Assembly (NCBI GenBank): GCA_021464245.1
Contig: JADCRB010000058.1
Location: forward strand, 62,001-126,000
Source: Carallia brachiata
Lineage: Eukaryota; Streptophyta; Magnoliopsida; Malpighiales; Rhizophoraceae
Direction of reading: 5' to 3'
Length of the DNA stretch: 64,000 nt
Under the pieces are notes generated by a model that worked only from the letters and a program-made list of their open reading frames with translations, had not been told where the DNA came from and searched no databases. The position numbers and the translations under genes are program-made. This document shows positions 38,747 through 50,476 of the stretch, in pieces. Position 1 is the stretch's first letter; each line of letters starts with the position of its first letter.

Positions 38747-38824
38747 TTATTTTGTCTTTGAAACTAGATTTTGTTACATTAATTTTCTTCAGATAATAAC
38801 GTTTGGGACCATGACACTACTCTT

Positions 38825-40220
38825 AAGGCCTATTTGGTATAGTTTATATTTTATGTTTTCTGTTTATTTTTCACAAAAAATAGAAAACATATTTCATATT
38901 GTTTTTATTTTCTGTTTTTTGGTTAAAAAGTTGAAAGCATTTAAAAAAAATAAATTGGAAAAATAATAAAAGATACTTTTCTAATTTATTTTTTGCTTTC
39001 TTTTCTATACTTTCTCTCACAATCTTTTCTTTCTCTATTCACCCTCTTCACCATATCTCTATCTACACCTCTCTCTATCCCTTATTTTTTTATGTCTCCA
39101 CTCTTTCTCTCTCTAGTCATCCTCCTCTCTATCTCTCTCTCTTTTTTCTTTCTCTACAGTCTCTCTACTCATTCTCTGTCTATCCCTCTATCTCTCTCTC
39201 TTTTTTCTCTCTCTACCATTGTCTCTACTCATTCTCTCTCTTACCTCTCTTTCCTTTTTTCTCCCTCTACCATTCCTCTACTTATTCTCGCTCTATCACT
39301 CTCTCTCCTTTTTCTCCCTCAATCATTGTCTCTAATCATCTCTCTCTACCCTCTCTCTCTTTCTCTCTCTCCCATTCTCTTTCTACTCACTCGCTCTCTA
39401 CCCATTCTCTCGACTTATTCTCTCTCTACTCTCTCTGTTCTTTTTCTCTCTCTATCATTCTCTTTACTCATTCTCTCTCTATCCACACTCTCTCTCATTT
39501 TTCTCGCTCTACCATTTTCTTTACTCATTTTCTCTTTGTCCTTTCTCTCCTTTTTCTCTCTCTACTCACTTTCTCTCTACCCACACTCTCTCTCTTTTTT
39601 CTTACTGTACCAGTCTCTCTACTCATTCTCTCTCTACCATCTCTCTCTCTCATTTTTCTCTCTCTACCATTCTCTCTACTTTTTCTTTCTCTACCCTCTC
39701 TCTCTTTTTTCTCTCTCTACCATTCTCTTTCCTCATTCTCTCAGTCTACCCTCTTTGTCTCTCCTTTTTCTCTCTCTACTATTCGCTGTACTCATTCACT
39801 CTACCCTCCTCTCTCTATTTATTCTTTCTTCATATTTTCTCTCAACTCTCTCTTTGAATTTTCTTTCAACCTACTCTCTCTACCCTTATTTTCTCTACTC
39901 ATTCCCTCTTCCTATCAACTCGTTCTCGCTATACCCTTTTTCTCACTCTGTCTCCCCATTTTCTCTCTCTATTCATTTTTTGCCATCTCTCTCTCACCAT
40001 TCTTTTTACTTTTCATCTCTCTGTCAACCAATCTCTATATTTTTTCTCTCTATATATACTTTCTTTACCATTTCTCTCACTATCCTTTCTCTATCTACTT
40101 TTTTATTCTTATAAAAAAAATTTACAGTAATAAATACAAAAATTCAACAAACAGTAAAAACAAAAAAACAAAAAATAAGAAACAGCAAAAACAAATTAAC
40201 AGCGTCTCCGAACAAGCCTT
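38825..40220. mobile_element. TIR element enclosing a polypyrimidine minisatellite
   Basis: The left end is AAGGCCTATTTGG. The reverse complement of the right end is AAGGCTTGTTCGG, and both sides continue as T-rich sequence with CTGTTT and TTTTTATTTT motifs. This looks like a non-autonomous DNA transposon of the widespread AAGGCCTGTTTGG type, about 1.4 kb. The interior is almost entirely the C/T tract at 38993-40114. No transposase and no unambiguous target duplication were seen. Confidence 0.5.
38993..40114. repeat. 1.1-kb polypyrimidine tract (CTCTCTAC-type minisatellite)
   Basis: The plus strand is almost purely C and T, with A mainly in recurring CTCTACC, CTACTCATT and ACCATT words. Irregular units of about 35-50 bp are visible, such as TTTTTCTCTCTCTACCATTC. 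A 373-codon open frame spans it only because CT-rich DNA lacks stop codons; its Leu/Ser/Phe composition is meaningless. Such purine-pyrimidine strand asymmetry can adopt triplex (H-DNA) structure. Confidence 0.9.
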
Positions 40221-40533
40221 GGGTTCTCAATTTTTTATACCATTTAGGTAGGTCAATCACTCTAGTTTTGCTGCTGGGTTTGTGTGGTCTTACTAGTCTT
40301 AACAGTTGGCAAAATCCCAGTCTTTATCGGATTTCTATTTGATGGCACAAAAATCTTGCTAACGATGATCTTGAAGGAAGGACCCATTCCACTAAAAATC
40401 AGTTCTTGCATTGCTTTGAACCAATTATAAGAACTTTTGATTCTTAACTGTCTAAGTTAGTTTTTTTATGCTTGGCATTTTTCTCTTGAAAATGACAACT
40501 GGCGTCTAAGTGACCGTATTGGATGCATTTTAG

Positions 40534-40925
40534 CGATGTGCATGGCAATCGCTCAAGTGGAACAATCCTTGCAGGATTTAGGAATTTAGAGATTTTAACT
40601 CATCTATAAGTGCCCAGGCCCCAATTTAAAATGCTTGGTACAATAGTTTAAGCTGCATGCTTTACCACAATTTTTTCTGATCATGGCATCCTGTGTTTTT
40701 AGAAATCTCTTACCAAATAATTTCAAAGGCAAAATACCCATTGAGCTGGGACATATTATGAAACTTGCTACACTGTGATTTTTCCTACATAACATAATTC
40801 CAAGTTAGCAGGCTATTGAATTTAAATTCACAGCATTATCACGTATTTAGAGATCTCTCTGACAATAACTTCTCCGGGCTTTTAGCAGCTTCTGTTGGTG
40901 ACCTAGAGCACCTTCTCACTTTGTA
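40534..40925 (+). pseudogene. ERECTA-like LRR receptor kinase remnant: three LRR exons
   Basis: Three segments, each exactly 72 bp and each preceded by TTTAG, encode successive leucine-rich repeats: 40534-40605 (VHGNRSSGTILAGFRNLEIL), 40703-40774 (NNFKGKIPIELGHIMKLAT) and 40851-40922 (LSDNNFSGLLAASVGDLEHL). ERECTA-family kinases have 72-bp LRR exons, and wording such as IPxELGHIxNLxTLDLSxNNFSG and GDLEHL is typical of them. Donors after the second and third exons are GT; the first has decayed to AT (40606-40607). The remaining LRRs, membrane segment and kinase domain are missing nearby. Confidence 0.75.
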
Positions 40926-41171
40926 AGTTGCATCCACAATGCAGTGATTCACATTTTGGAAAAGTGAATCACGCACACAATACACGCAGAATTGTTCAAT
41001 TGTAAAATTGTAGCTTGCAGGATACCATCATAAGTAGATTCTAGTTTTTTGCTTTGCAGTCTTGGATGCCCTAAACTTGATGATAGCTTGGTTGGTAATC
41101 ATAATATTTTCATTATATTTATGTGTTATTCTATCTCTTCGCTGATCATTGTCCATAACCATTTGCGTCTG

Positions 41172-42025
41172 CAGGAGCCCTTTGTCTCTATTTCCAAGGA
41201 TACCATTATGGAGGCTCTGAAAGTCTTAATTGGTATTCAATTATTTGCTAAACTTTTATTTGGATTTGCATTGTAATTTCACTTTTTAAATTTTCTCATC
41301 ACTCATTTTCCTATTTCCAGATGCTAAAAATCATTGATCCATTGCAAATGTGGAAAGGTGAGTTAGTCTTTATTGTTGCTCTTATTCGCTATTGAGTGTC
41401 AGCTTCTTCGTTTCCTTTTGTATTTGTGCACTTCATCTTCAACAAGTTTACTTTATGCGTGGAGTGCTGCCCTTTAAGCCATGAATAATATGCATCTGTT
41501 GTATGTAGTTCAACTGGATGTGAACCATTTGCATTGTCAGAGTGAACTTGGATGATTTGAGTATATCATGCAAATTTCAATATTAGTTAGCCGCATGAAT
41601 GGTGTAGATTAGGCCTGGCTTGTTTTCAGGTGCAGATTAGACTTGGTTTAATTTAATAGGGCGTCTAATTTGTTTGCTATCAATGGCTTTGGATATCCAT
41701 GCAACCTATTTTCTTTTCTTTTTTTTTTTATTTTTTATTTTTCATTCTCATATCCCATTTTTATAACTGTAGCATCGAACAGGTTGACTTGTAAGTTGCT
41801 TTAGAAAATTGCAAAATTGGTGCTTGTGTTCTGTGTTCGAGGAGGACCAACGTTTTGCTAGCACGAAGCTGAGGATCACTGACTTAAAATTTATAGAGAA
41901 CTTTGATGTGATGTGCCTATGTCAATTTCCTTACAGCATTGTCAACCAATATTAGCAATATAGTGCAAAGAAAGGGAGGTTACTTTACAGAGAATTGCAA
42001 GTGTGAAGAAGCCCCAAATAACATC
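41172..42025 (+). pseudogene. PFA-DSP (plant and fungi atypical dual-specificity) phosphatase pseudogene
   Basis: This family (SIW14/DSP1-5-like) has a Cys-dependent phosphatase loop HCxxGKxRTG. Exon-like pieces are: about 41174-41232 (EPFVSISKDTIMEALKVLI after CTGCAG), 41322-41357 (start of the catalytic loop, LIHCKCGK, out of frame with DAKNH before it), and 41773 onward. The last piece reads HRTG, then a stop in place of the usual Cys, then RKLQNWCL, FEEDQRFAS and ITDLKFIENFDVMCL, ending near 42025. Splice-like borders remain (GTAG before CATCGAACAGG). At least one frameshift and several stops kill it. The N-terminal half is lost, apart from a possible exon at 41061-41095. Confidence 0.82.
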
Positions 42026-42308
42026 AAGTTAAAGATGGGTTTCAGGATCCGTATATTATTTTGGTTGGTTTCTAATCACGCCCAGCTGCTTCAAACTTTG
42101 CCAAAAGGATGTTTTTGGTAATTAGCCTGTCAAACTTGTTATACCATTTTTCATTTTTTCCAGCTCCCCATCGCAAGCAAAAACACTGAGGCGAGAGTAG
42201 CCCAATTTTCCCTGTACTCTTGCAAGTGAACAAAAGAACAAGTTTTCCATCTCTTTGTTTTTTAAAAGATGCTATATTCTGATTGCTTTCTTAGAGGCTG
42301 GACAAGAT

Positions 42309-42729
42309 AGATATCTTTGCTCTCTTGTCTTTTTTTTTTTTAACAGTAAAAAAAGAAATTTCATTAAATTAAAAGTACCAGTCAGTACAATAAGAATTAA
42401 TTCAGTATAAACCCACAAACAACAACAAGCCACGAACAAAAAAAAGTCACCTTTATCATACATCACAAGCTCCACCCTAACTCAGAGTCAGACTTTATAG
42501 TAAATATGTAGGTCACACCTAAAGACCAATCTAAACCCAAAGCTTAGGAGACTGGACCCACATATACCACACCAGGTCTAAGTCAGGCGAAGAGAAATCC
42601 CAAGAAGCAGAAGCTTCTGGATTCTCCACCGTTCGCACAACGGTAACACCTTGACAGATCGAAGAATACGACAATATTTAGAAAGCCGACCGCAACAAAA
42701 CCGGCCAAGGGCGGACAGATATCTTTGCT
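42309..42729 (-). mobile_element. 5'-truncated LINE with a 13-bp target-site duplication
   Basis: AGATATCTTTGCT is present at 42309-42321 and at 42717-42729; it extends to 16 bp with one mismatch. Between them lie about 395 bp whose 3' end, on the minus strand, reads TTTAATGAAATTTC followed by an A-rich tail seen as the poly-T at 42331-42341. G/T-rich minus-strand composition and the terminal words match plant L1-type 3' untranslated regions. No reverse transcriptase part remains. Confidence 0.8.
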
Positions 42730-42806
42730 AGAGTTAGCCAAATTAAGAAATATTATGCCAGGTTTAATACACCAAGACTAAATAATTTGAAGTTTTGTTG
42801 TTTCTT

Positions 42807-42935
42807 GATGAGCAACGGCCAACAAATGTATTTAAAGATCCTTATGGAATGGGAAGCCTTGGTTTTATGGACAGATTTCTTGATAAACGATATGGCAATT
42901 ATTATTTCCGATCCAATCGTGACCATGACGCTTGA
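42807..42935 (+). other. Unidentified coding-like segment with stop codon
   Basis: The frame reads through to TGA without interruption and includes FKDPYGMGSLGFMDRFLDKR then YGNYYFRSNRDHDA. That has a real-protein look, with charged and aromatic residues and no low complexity. If the LINE at 42309-42729 and one target copy are removed, a nearby upstream piece reads RLDKIDIFARVSQIKKYY behind an AG acceptor (42294). Both could be the last exons of one decayed gene disrupted by the LINE. I do not recognise the family, and chance cannot be excluded. Confidence 0.35.
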
Positions 42936-43389
42936 TCACTAGAGCGAGAAGAATAAGTACAAAGAATTATGTTGTTTTCCTTCTAAATTACATTTGACCA
43001 CAATCTTTTATAAGAATAATATCTCACTCCAAAACTGGCCACAATTTGAAATGTAAAATCTTTCTTACTTGCTTATGTACAATTTTTTTTTTTTTAAGAA
43101 ATTCCAGATTTTTAATGACGCAATTTTTTGTCATAATTGACACTTGAAGATCAATGGATTAACTTGACAACCATGTGATGTGATAAGCTCAATTTAGCCA
43201 ATAATGTAAAAGAGCTATTGCAACAGAATAAGAACAGCAAAAACCATAGAAAATCGTTAAGTGGCAAGCACTGATTTGTATATAAATTTCAACCCATCAT
43301 CTCATGTTTAAACGAGCTCCAGGATCATTAAGCCCCAGACGCGAGAGAGAGAGAGAGTGCCCTATGTGTGTACCCTCTAATAGAAAGGC

Positions 43390-43587
43390 ATCGTGGATAC
43401 AATTGAAAACTATATGAATGAATTTAGATTCTATATTGATTTGCTATAAGAAATCTAAAAGGCGCTATCTACATATTCATAATATGTAATAAAGAGGTAC
43501 TGTGGATACAATTGAAAACTATATGAATGAATTTAGATTCTGTATTGATTTACCATAAGAAATCTAAAAAGCATTATCTACATATTC

Positions 43588-43590
<3 letters not shown>
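43390..43590 (+). repeat. Tandem duplication, period 109 bp
   Basis: GTGGATACAATTGAAAACTA starts at 43393 and again at 43502, followed by nearly identical sequence through ATCTACATATTCATAATAT. The second copy runs straight into the AT/GT microsatellite. Confidence 0.9.
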
Positions 43591-43630
<40 letters not shown>

Positions 43631-43680
43631 TATACACACGCGCGTGTGTGTGTGCACGCGCGCGTGCAGGTGTGTGTATT
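43591..43680. repeat. (AT)n plus alternating CA/CG/TG tract, Z-DNA-prone
   Basis: About 30 bases of AT repeat are followed by 43624-43668, where purine and pyrimidine alternate without a break for 45 bp, including CACACGCGCGTGTGTGTGTG and GCACGCGCGCGTGCA. Such sequence readily adopts left-handed Z-DNA under supercoiling. It lies about 0.5-0.9 kb upstream of the Serinc gene. Confidence 0.9.
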
Positions 43681-44360
43681 AAATTATTATAATATATTTT
43701 ATAAAGAGGAAGTTAAAATGAATATATGGAGAATTTCTTTTTCTTTTAATAATAAAAAAATTTGTCAATGATATATCAGTTATAAGATTTATAAATTAAA
43801 ATTAAAATAACTTTCATTTGAATAACTCATTTAACTATTTTATAGAGACAGATCCTCCACTTGAGTACTGTTTAATTTAAATAAAATTTTTTTAATTCAA
43901 TTATAAAATTAATGAGTTTAAATTAATATTATACACTCGACATAAATTTTTATTTTTTTGCTAAAGGTGGCACTAATATTAAAATTTAAATTTAAATTAA
44001 TACGAAAACAAACACACCCACTAACCATTAAATTATCACTAAAAAATAAAGAAGTAGAGAATTCATGTTAAGCAATAAAAAATGGTCAACCAAACCAATA
44101 GAAGTAAAACAAGTGACAAAGGAAAGGGCCCACACACCAATGTAGCGACCCAGTATAAAAAATGAACGGCTCGGATTGAGCAACTGTGATAAAAGTACAA
44201 ATACAAATCGGAGATGGAGTTCCGCGTTGACACAGAATTCATAAATCCTTTTTTATTGAATCATAAGAATCACGTACACGGATGGTTTGATCGATTCTTT
44301 TCGTGTGTTTGTGTGTGCGATCTTCGTTTCTTCGCTCTCCGGATTCTCTTTCTGTCACAG

Positions 44361-44513
44361 GTATTATTATTATTGTTATTATTATTATATGTATGATCTT
44401 TGGAATTTGGGTTCGTTTTAGGGTTTCCCATCCGATGATTATGAAGATGATGATGATGATGAGGATGATGATGATTGCTTTTTTTGTGTTTTTTGATGTC
44501 GTGAGTTTTGCAG
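44361..44513 (+). other. Probable 5'-UTR intron of the Serinc gene
   Basis: CTGTCACAG followed by GTATTATT at 44361 is a good donor, and TTTTGCAG ending at 44513 a good acceptor. Between them are (ATT)n and (GAT)n repeats. The acceptor leaves a 57-base leader before the start codon at 44571. Upstream of the donor is an ATG at 44214 that opens a 60-codon frame unrelated to Serinc, which would be a uORF if the transcript begins before it. Confidence 0.5.
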
Positions 44514-44570
44514 AGCTGAAATTTTGGTTGATCGGTTGATTTCGTTGTAAAAAGAAAAAGAAGAAGAAGG

Positions 44571-47500
44571 ATGTGGGCGGCCTCTTGCCTTGCGTCGTGC
44601 TGTGCGGCGTGCGCGTGCGATGCTTGCCGGACAGTCGTATCCGGTATCAGCAGGCGTTCTGCGAGAATTGCCTACTGCGGCCTCTTTGCCCTTTCCTTGA
44701 TGGTTTCCTGGATTCTCCGCGAAGTCGCTGCCCCTCTCATGGAGAAGCTCCCCTGTAAGATTACCACCTCCCCCCTCCCGGTTGCAATCTTTGCCCCTTT
44801 GGTTGTTGTTGTTGTTATTATTTTTGTCCCTCCGCCCTGTCAGGGTTTGCTTACTGAAATTAAGAGTCTTAATTGTTTTACCACCAAAACCACGCGGCTG
44901 CTGGCATTATTTTATATGATGATGATGATCATGACCATGATGATCATCTGCTTCTGATTCGTATATTCAGAGCTTGAACATTGGTGTTGCAACTTAAAAG
45001 TGGAGCAGTTTGTGACTCTTGGATTGTTATTTTTGGGATCCTGTCATAATGAATTGTTAGGACTTGGATCATTGTTAAGCAGCCTATTGAGAGATAATGC
45101 TTGAGGAATTACTGAGTATGCTAATTTCACATTGGTTCCAAAAATGTAGGGATTAACCATTTTCATAAGACACCCGACAGGGAATGGTTTGAAACTGATG
45201 CAGTGCTGCGCGTGAGCTTCGGGAATTTTCTGTTCTTCACTATTCTGGCAATTCTCATGGTTGGTGTTAGAAATCAGAAAGATCCACGTGACGGTTTGCA
45301 CCATGGTGGATGGATGGTTAAGATTATTTGCTGGTTCCTTTTGGTCATCTTCATGTTTTTCCTTCCAAATGAGATCATCAGCTTTTATGGTAATGCCTTT
45401 TTTCTTTCCTCTTCTGGTTTCACATATACATCACCTAATGTTTTTGCTTCCCCACTCCTGCTAGTCCTCTTGGAAAAGTCTAAACCTTTTACCTGACAAT
45501 GTAGGCTCACAAACGCCTGAACATCATAGTAGGTGATTTGATACAGGGAAGCTTAAATCTGCATATGGAATTCATGTGACTGGGCTTTGGGTGATTGTGA
45601 ATTTAGGGTTTATGCAAGCGAAATGCAGAGTTTATGTGGTGGTTAGAATATATTGAACATTAACCTCAGATACTGTACTCTAAAAAAAAGGAGGAGGAGA
45701 AGAAAAGCAAGAAATCATAGGAAGAGAGAATAGAGGAATTTCTTCTTTCTATTGTGCCATACGGAACCTAGAAGGCAAGTAGACTATTAACAATTTTAGC
45801 CCGTTTGGATTAATATTCTAAGCTAGAAAACCAATGCTAAGAGGGAATGAATTATAAATAACTACTACTCTAATGAAGAAAAAAATTAATAAATAAAAGT
45901 TAGACCCAACAGGACCACCAAAACTTTCAATGACAGTTTATGTAGACCAAAAAGGACTTTTATACTTGGGCTTCCACGATGATTGTTGTTTTCCACCTGC
46001 AATAGCTTCAAGATCAGTTCTGACCCCTCACTTCACTCTGGTGTATGGAATAGGGCATGCAAGCCATCATGTAAAGAATATGCATTCTTGAGAAGGGAAG
46101 ACTAAGGTCTTCAACCTTGTCAATAATTTTTTTTTTTTTTTTTTTGGGCAAGATCTTGAACTTCTTTGGACCCAATGAAATTGCTTATGTTTAAACCAAA
46201 AAAGAAAAGAGAAAATGATTATTTTTTTTAAGCTTAATCTGCATCTCTGTCAAATAATAATGGCCTGCCCAAAGAAATATGACAAGATGAAGAGGAAGGG
46301 CATCACACTACACTTAATCCACTTGTTCTCCTGATATGAACATTAAGAAAGCACCTCTCTTGTATTTTTGGATTTGTATTGTTCCCTCAAGCTACTATGT
46401 AAGGATGAGGATTGGCTCTATCTTCAAATCTAAACATTTTTCAGCATCTTCAGACATGATATTGGCAGAACTGCCTGAATTAATAACCATTGTTCTAAGT
46501 TGATGTTTACGTTTACCTTTAGTATGAAATGTGCTTGTACGCTTGTCTTTTGAATTGAAAAAAAAGGATGGAACATATAACACATTTCCCTTGACAGCAT
46601 ACACAAGTCTATGGTTTCCTATGCTTGAAGAATCCCTTCTCCAGATGTTAAATCTTTGGCTTCTTATTTCTCTCTGTTTTCATTGATGTAAGTCATCCTG
46701 TTAGGGCATGGACTTGCACATTGGCCAAATTCATTGCAGGGAGACAATTGGTCTTTTTCACATTAAAACTCACTATTTTGTGCACCAAAGAAGAATTGGA
46801 TAATCAGATAGAACTATTAGGAAGAAACCTAGAGCACTATTAAAATTTTTAACTGATTTCTTTGGATTGCCTTTAGAAAACTTATCTTGTGCATGTTTCT
46901 TGATTGTAGCTGATACGTAGTTTCCTTTTCAGATCATCCTTATTCTGGTAAGCAATCTGTATAGCATCACTCATGGTAGTCAGTAGTCTGTCAACAGGTT
47001 GCTAAAGCTGAAGCTTCTTGCAGTTTAGTTCCTTGATGGTGCACGGCAATCATGATATCGCATTCTATGAACAATTTGAATCCAACCTGTAGCTAAGTCA
47101 TAAAACTTGCTAATGTGTTCCTCCAAGGCCATGATATGTCAGTGCAAGACTTGTTCTGTTCACCAAATTGTTGTAGTTCCCTTATGCTTGGTGTCAACAA
47201 ACTATATATGCTGCACCTTGTTCATTTTATACCAAAGAAAAATGACTTTCAAATTATGCAACCAATCTTCTAACTTTTAGGGACCATGCTCTTGGAATCT
47301 AGTATTTCCAAATTAACACCTTTTCTGAAATGATCTCGCCTTAGAAATTTTGTTGTTGAAAAGCATATGGCTGAAAATTAGCTTGAAGGATGTACCTTGG
47401 ATAAACAACACTTTGAAGGTCTGCTTGCAGCTTTTCCAGTTGTGAGAAGAGAGTGTCTATTGTAGGGGAAGCTGAAGGTAATAATAGAGGGAAAGCACTT

Positions 47501-50344
47501 GTTTGTTGAAATGCGGTAGAAATTGGGGGGCTGATTCCAGGGGGACCAAGTCTTGATCCTTCGCTGGTTCTGCAGGCTTCTTGTGTTGGTGACTACTATA
47601 ATGAGAAAGTCAATAATAACATTGGAATTAGACCAATAGGACAACCAAAACTACCAAGGAATGTGTCCGTATGGCCAAGGCAACTTATAAGGTGTTTTAT
47701 AGCCATGTTGGTCCAGAATATTGAAAGTGTGGTGGTGATGAATGAGAAATTTAGATTAATTACTTTGATATTGTCTTAACTCTTGATAAAATTTCATGTC
47801 AGTTTATTTGATTTGGAATTAAATCATTTGCAGAGTCAATATCCAAATTTGGCTCCGGGCTGTTTCTTCTTGTTCAAGTTGTGCTTTTGTTGGATTTTGT
47901 TCATGGATGGAACGACAAGTGGGTTGGCTATGATGAGCAGTTCTGGTTAGTTTAGCATTTGTTATGCCTTCAAAACTTTCCATTTTGTTACAGCATTCTT
48001 CTTATTCTCCCGCAGGATTTTACCTACAGTTTTTAACACAATTTGGTTTATGCAGGTACATCGCTCTGTTAATTGTTTCACTTGTTTCTTACTTAGTTAC
48101 ATTTGTCTTGTCTGGACTTCTCTTCCACTGGTTCGTGCCATCTGGAGAGGAATGTGGATTAAACACGTTCTTCATTGTTATGACGCTGATTTGCGTGTTT
48201 GTTTTTGCTGTTGTCGCGCTGCACCCTGCAGTAAGTTGACAGTTTGGCTTTTAGTTCCAATGCTATTATGATCTGTTTGCTTCAAATGCACCATTATATT
48301 GGGCTCCAATTGGACCAACCAAAAAGGAAGAAATACCTATGGAATCCTTTTTTATGCTTTGTTTACCAATAGATTTAGGGTAAGTGAAATAGGTCATTGT
48401 GTGGAATATCTTTCACACATGCAACATTGCAGATCAAAATTACCCTCTTTTCCTGGTTAAAAATAAACAAATTGAAAAGTCTTGAAAAATTTTAAAGATA
48501 AACGAAAGAAGATTGCATTTCTCTGGAAATTTTTTTATCACGCAGCCCGGTCAAGAACAAGAAACTTTCGATCACCTGATGGCAGAATACACAGCTAGCA
48601 CAGTTAGTAGCACATATTATGAGTCTTTTGTTAAGGTTTTCAACTTCTTATGCCCTAGTGCCTTATATATTTAACAGCATTCCTTTTGGAGATTCAGTTG
48701 ATTAGATAATTATATTTCTATGTAAAAATAATCATAGTTTGATAACTAACGTGATGCATCTGAGAAGAGTTGAATTTGGGAATAAATGTTATGCCACTTT
48801 TGAACTTAGCAATTTAGAGGATTCATTTAGTGAGTGGCGTTTGCTTTGGCATGTCTAACATAGACCTCCAAAATGCTCCAATTATGAGGGGTGCTTAAAT
48901 CCAGGTGCATGGTGAAAGGAGTGAGGGATGGAGGGGGGAGAGGGAGGGAGGTTGATCACACCAAACTTATTTCATAATTTATTGAAATTGAGGTTTTAGT
49001 TTGTACCTGTCTTCTTGTTGTTTACTGCTGGATTCTTTGGTTAGGAGTAACATCCTTATCATCTGGGAAGAGTAAAGAATGGTCTGGTTTAGGTGGCTTA
49101 GTTTTGCCAATTTCTATTTGGATTTGGTCTTCCTATTTAGGAGGCTTAATCAGATAGGAAGTGCCATCTCTATCTTGTGCCAAAAAGATTTGCACAAACA
49201 GAGTATGAGCACCAAAGGATTTTGGTTTGATGAATTATTTGAAAATAAAAGATGTATTTCCTTTCTATAAGTTTATTTTTCATTTTTTATTTTTTCTTTT
49301 TTATCATAGTTCTTATTACTAACCAAACTGCGTAGCAAATATAATTGTCAGCTTTTCCATCGGCCCTCGCACAAGATCCTGGTGCATCCCAAATAAGGAG
49401 GCTGCCTGCCACAGTTTAATACATGCTTTGTTCAATTTATTGTTGTTGCAGGGTATCATTTATTTTGCTGTGGTTCATGTGTATATTTTGTTGGTTTAAT
49501 TGTTATTTGAGGAAGAACATAGCTTAGTTGGTTCAGTCTCTGTTTCAGGAACTTTATGTGTTCTGATGAGATTTGACCATGCTTGGAAACAGGTGGGTGG
49601 CAGCATTTTACCTGCTTCAGTTATATCCTTGTACTGCATGTATCTGTGCTATAGTGGAATGGCAAGCGAACCAAGGGATTATCAATGCAATGGTTTGCAT
49701 AGGCATTCAAAAGCCGTTTCTAGCTGCACTCTTACAATTGGTCTACTAACCACCATTCTCTCAGTTGTTTATTCTGCTGTCCGTGCTGGATCCTCCACTA
49801 CTCTGCTGTCCCCACCAAGTTCTCCTCGTGCAGGTATCCAAATTTTCTATATTCTGTCAGATCTTGTGGGAATACACATGTCCAAAATAGCTTTTTGGTC
49901 AACCTATCATAATGATGTTTCTTCTCATAATGCATTTCGGGAGGCTTTGTTTTGATGGTTTATCCCAGCTTGTTGGACCAGCTACATGTCAAGTTAATGT
50001 TTTGTCGACGACCTTTTTGTCAGAGTCTAACATTTTCCTTACGTTGAAATGGTGCAGCAAAGCCCCTGCTCCCCATGGACAGCAAGGCTGAAGAGGTGGA
50101 AGAGAAGGAAAAAGCTAAGCCAGTGACGTATTCTTATTCCTTCTTCCACATCATCTTTTCCCTTGCTAGTATGTATTCAGCAATGCTTTTGACTGGGTGG
50201 TCAACATCAGTTGGCGAGAGCGGAAAGTTGGTTGATGTGGGGTGGCCCTCCGTATGGGTCCGTATTGTTACCGGGTGGGCGACAGCGGCTCTCTACATGT
50301 GGTCTCTGGTTGCTCCTATTCTGTTTCCAGACAGAGAGTTCTGA
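44571..50344 (+). CDS. Serinc-domain (TMS1/TDE1-family) membrane protein, intact
   Basis: Serine-incorporator family: multi-pass membrane proteins first proposed to aid serine incorporation into phosphatidylserine and sphingolipids; the plant role is poorly defined. Six coding exons, all GT-AG and in phase: 44571-44754, 45150-45389, 47834-47945, 48056-48230, 49593-49833, 50058-50344, giving 412 aa, the usual length. The N-terminus shows the family's Cys-rich start (ASCLASCCAACACDAC) and ISRRSARIAYCGLFALSL. VLRVSFGNFLFF, HHGGWMVKIICWFLL, GLFLLVQVVLLLDFVHGWND, CNGLHRHSKAV, SSTTLLSPPSSPRA and SYSFFHIIFSLASMYSAMLL follow. It ends LVAPILFPDREF. About ten hydrophobic helices are visible. Intron 2 (2.4 kb) has received gypsy retrotransposon debris without harming the frame. 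Confidence 0.96.
46390..47350 (-). mobile_element. Ty3/gypsy gag-protease remnant in Serinc intron 2
   Basis: On the minus strand a zinc-knuckle-like segment (CNEFGQCASPCPNRMTYI, near 46740) precedes a retropepsin-like segment. That segment reads HRLVYAVKGN, then TMVINSGSSANIMSEDAEKC (46604-46430), where the family has a DSGS active-site motif. Here the Asp has become Asn. Gag parts upstream are unreadable in one frame. Similar sequences of about 50 bp at 45890-45950 and 47625-47690 flank it in direct orientation and may be LTR remnants. Confidence 0.6.
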
Positions 50345-50476
50345 GCCACAGGCACATAATGGGTTGCGACTCACTGATGTGAATATAATCCCTATGCTTC
50401 CTTTCTTTTTCATGACTACTTGCGACTAATGTTCAAGCTATATGTTTGTCTATGCAACTCCTTGAATCCCTAGTAA

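Noticed and set aside
38993..40114. 373-codon open reading frame
   Set aside because: Purely a by-product of the CT-rich tract, which has no stop codons; composition is Leu/Ser/Phe low complexity with no domain.
44214..44396. 60-codon open frame as a separate gene
   Set aside because: It crosses the probable donor site of the Serinc 5'-UTR intron; at most an upstream ORF.
146..50344. Subtilase, 4CL and Serinc as a functional or biosynthetic cluster
   Set aside because: Different pathways, different strands, 27 kb of transposon-rich DNA between 4CL and Serinc, and no shared regulatory motif seen.
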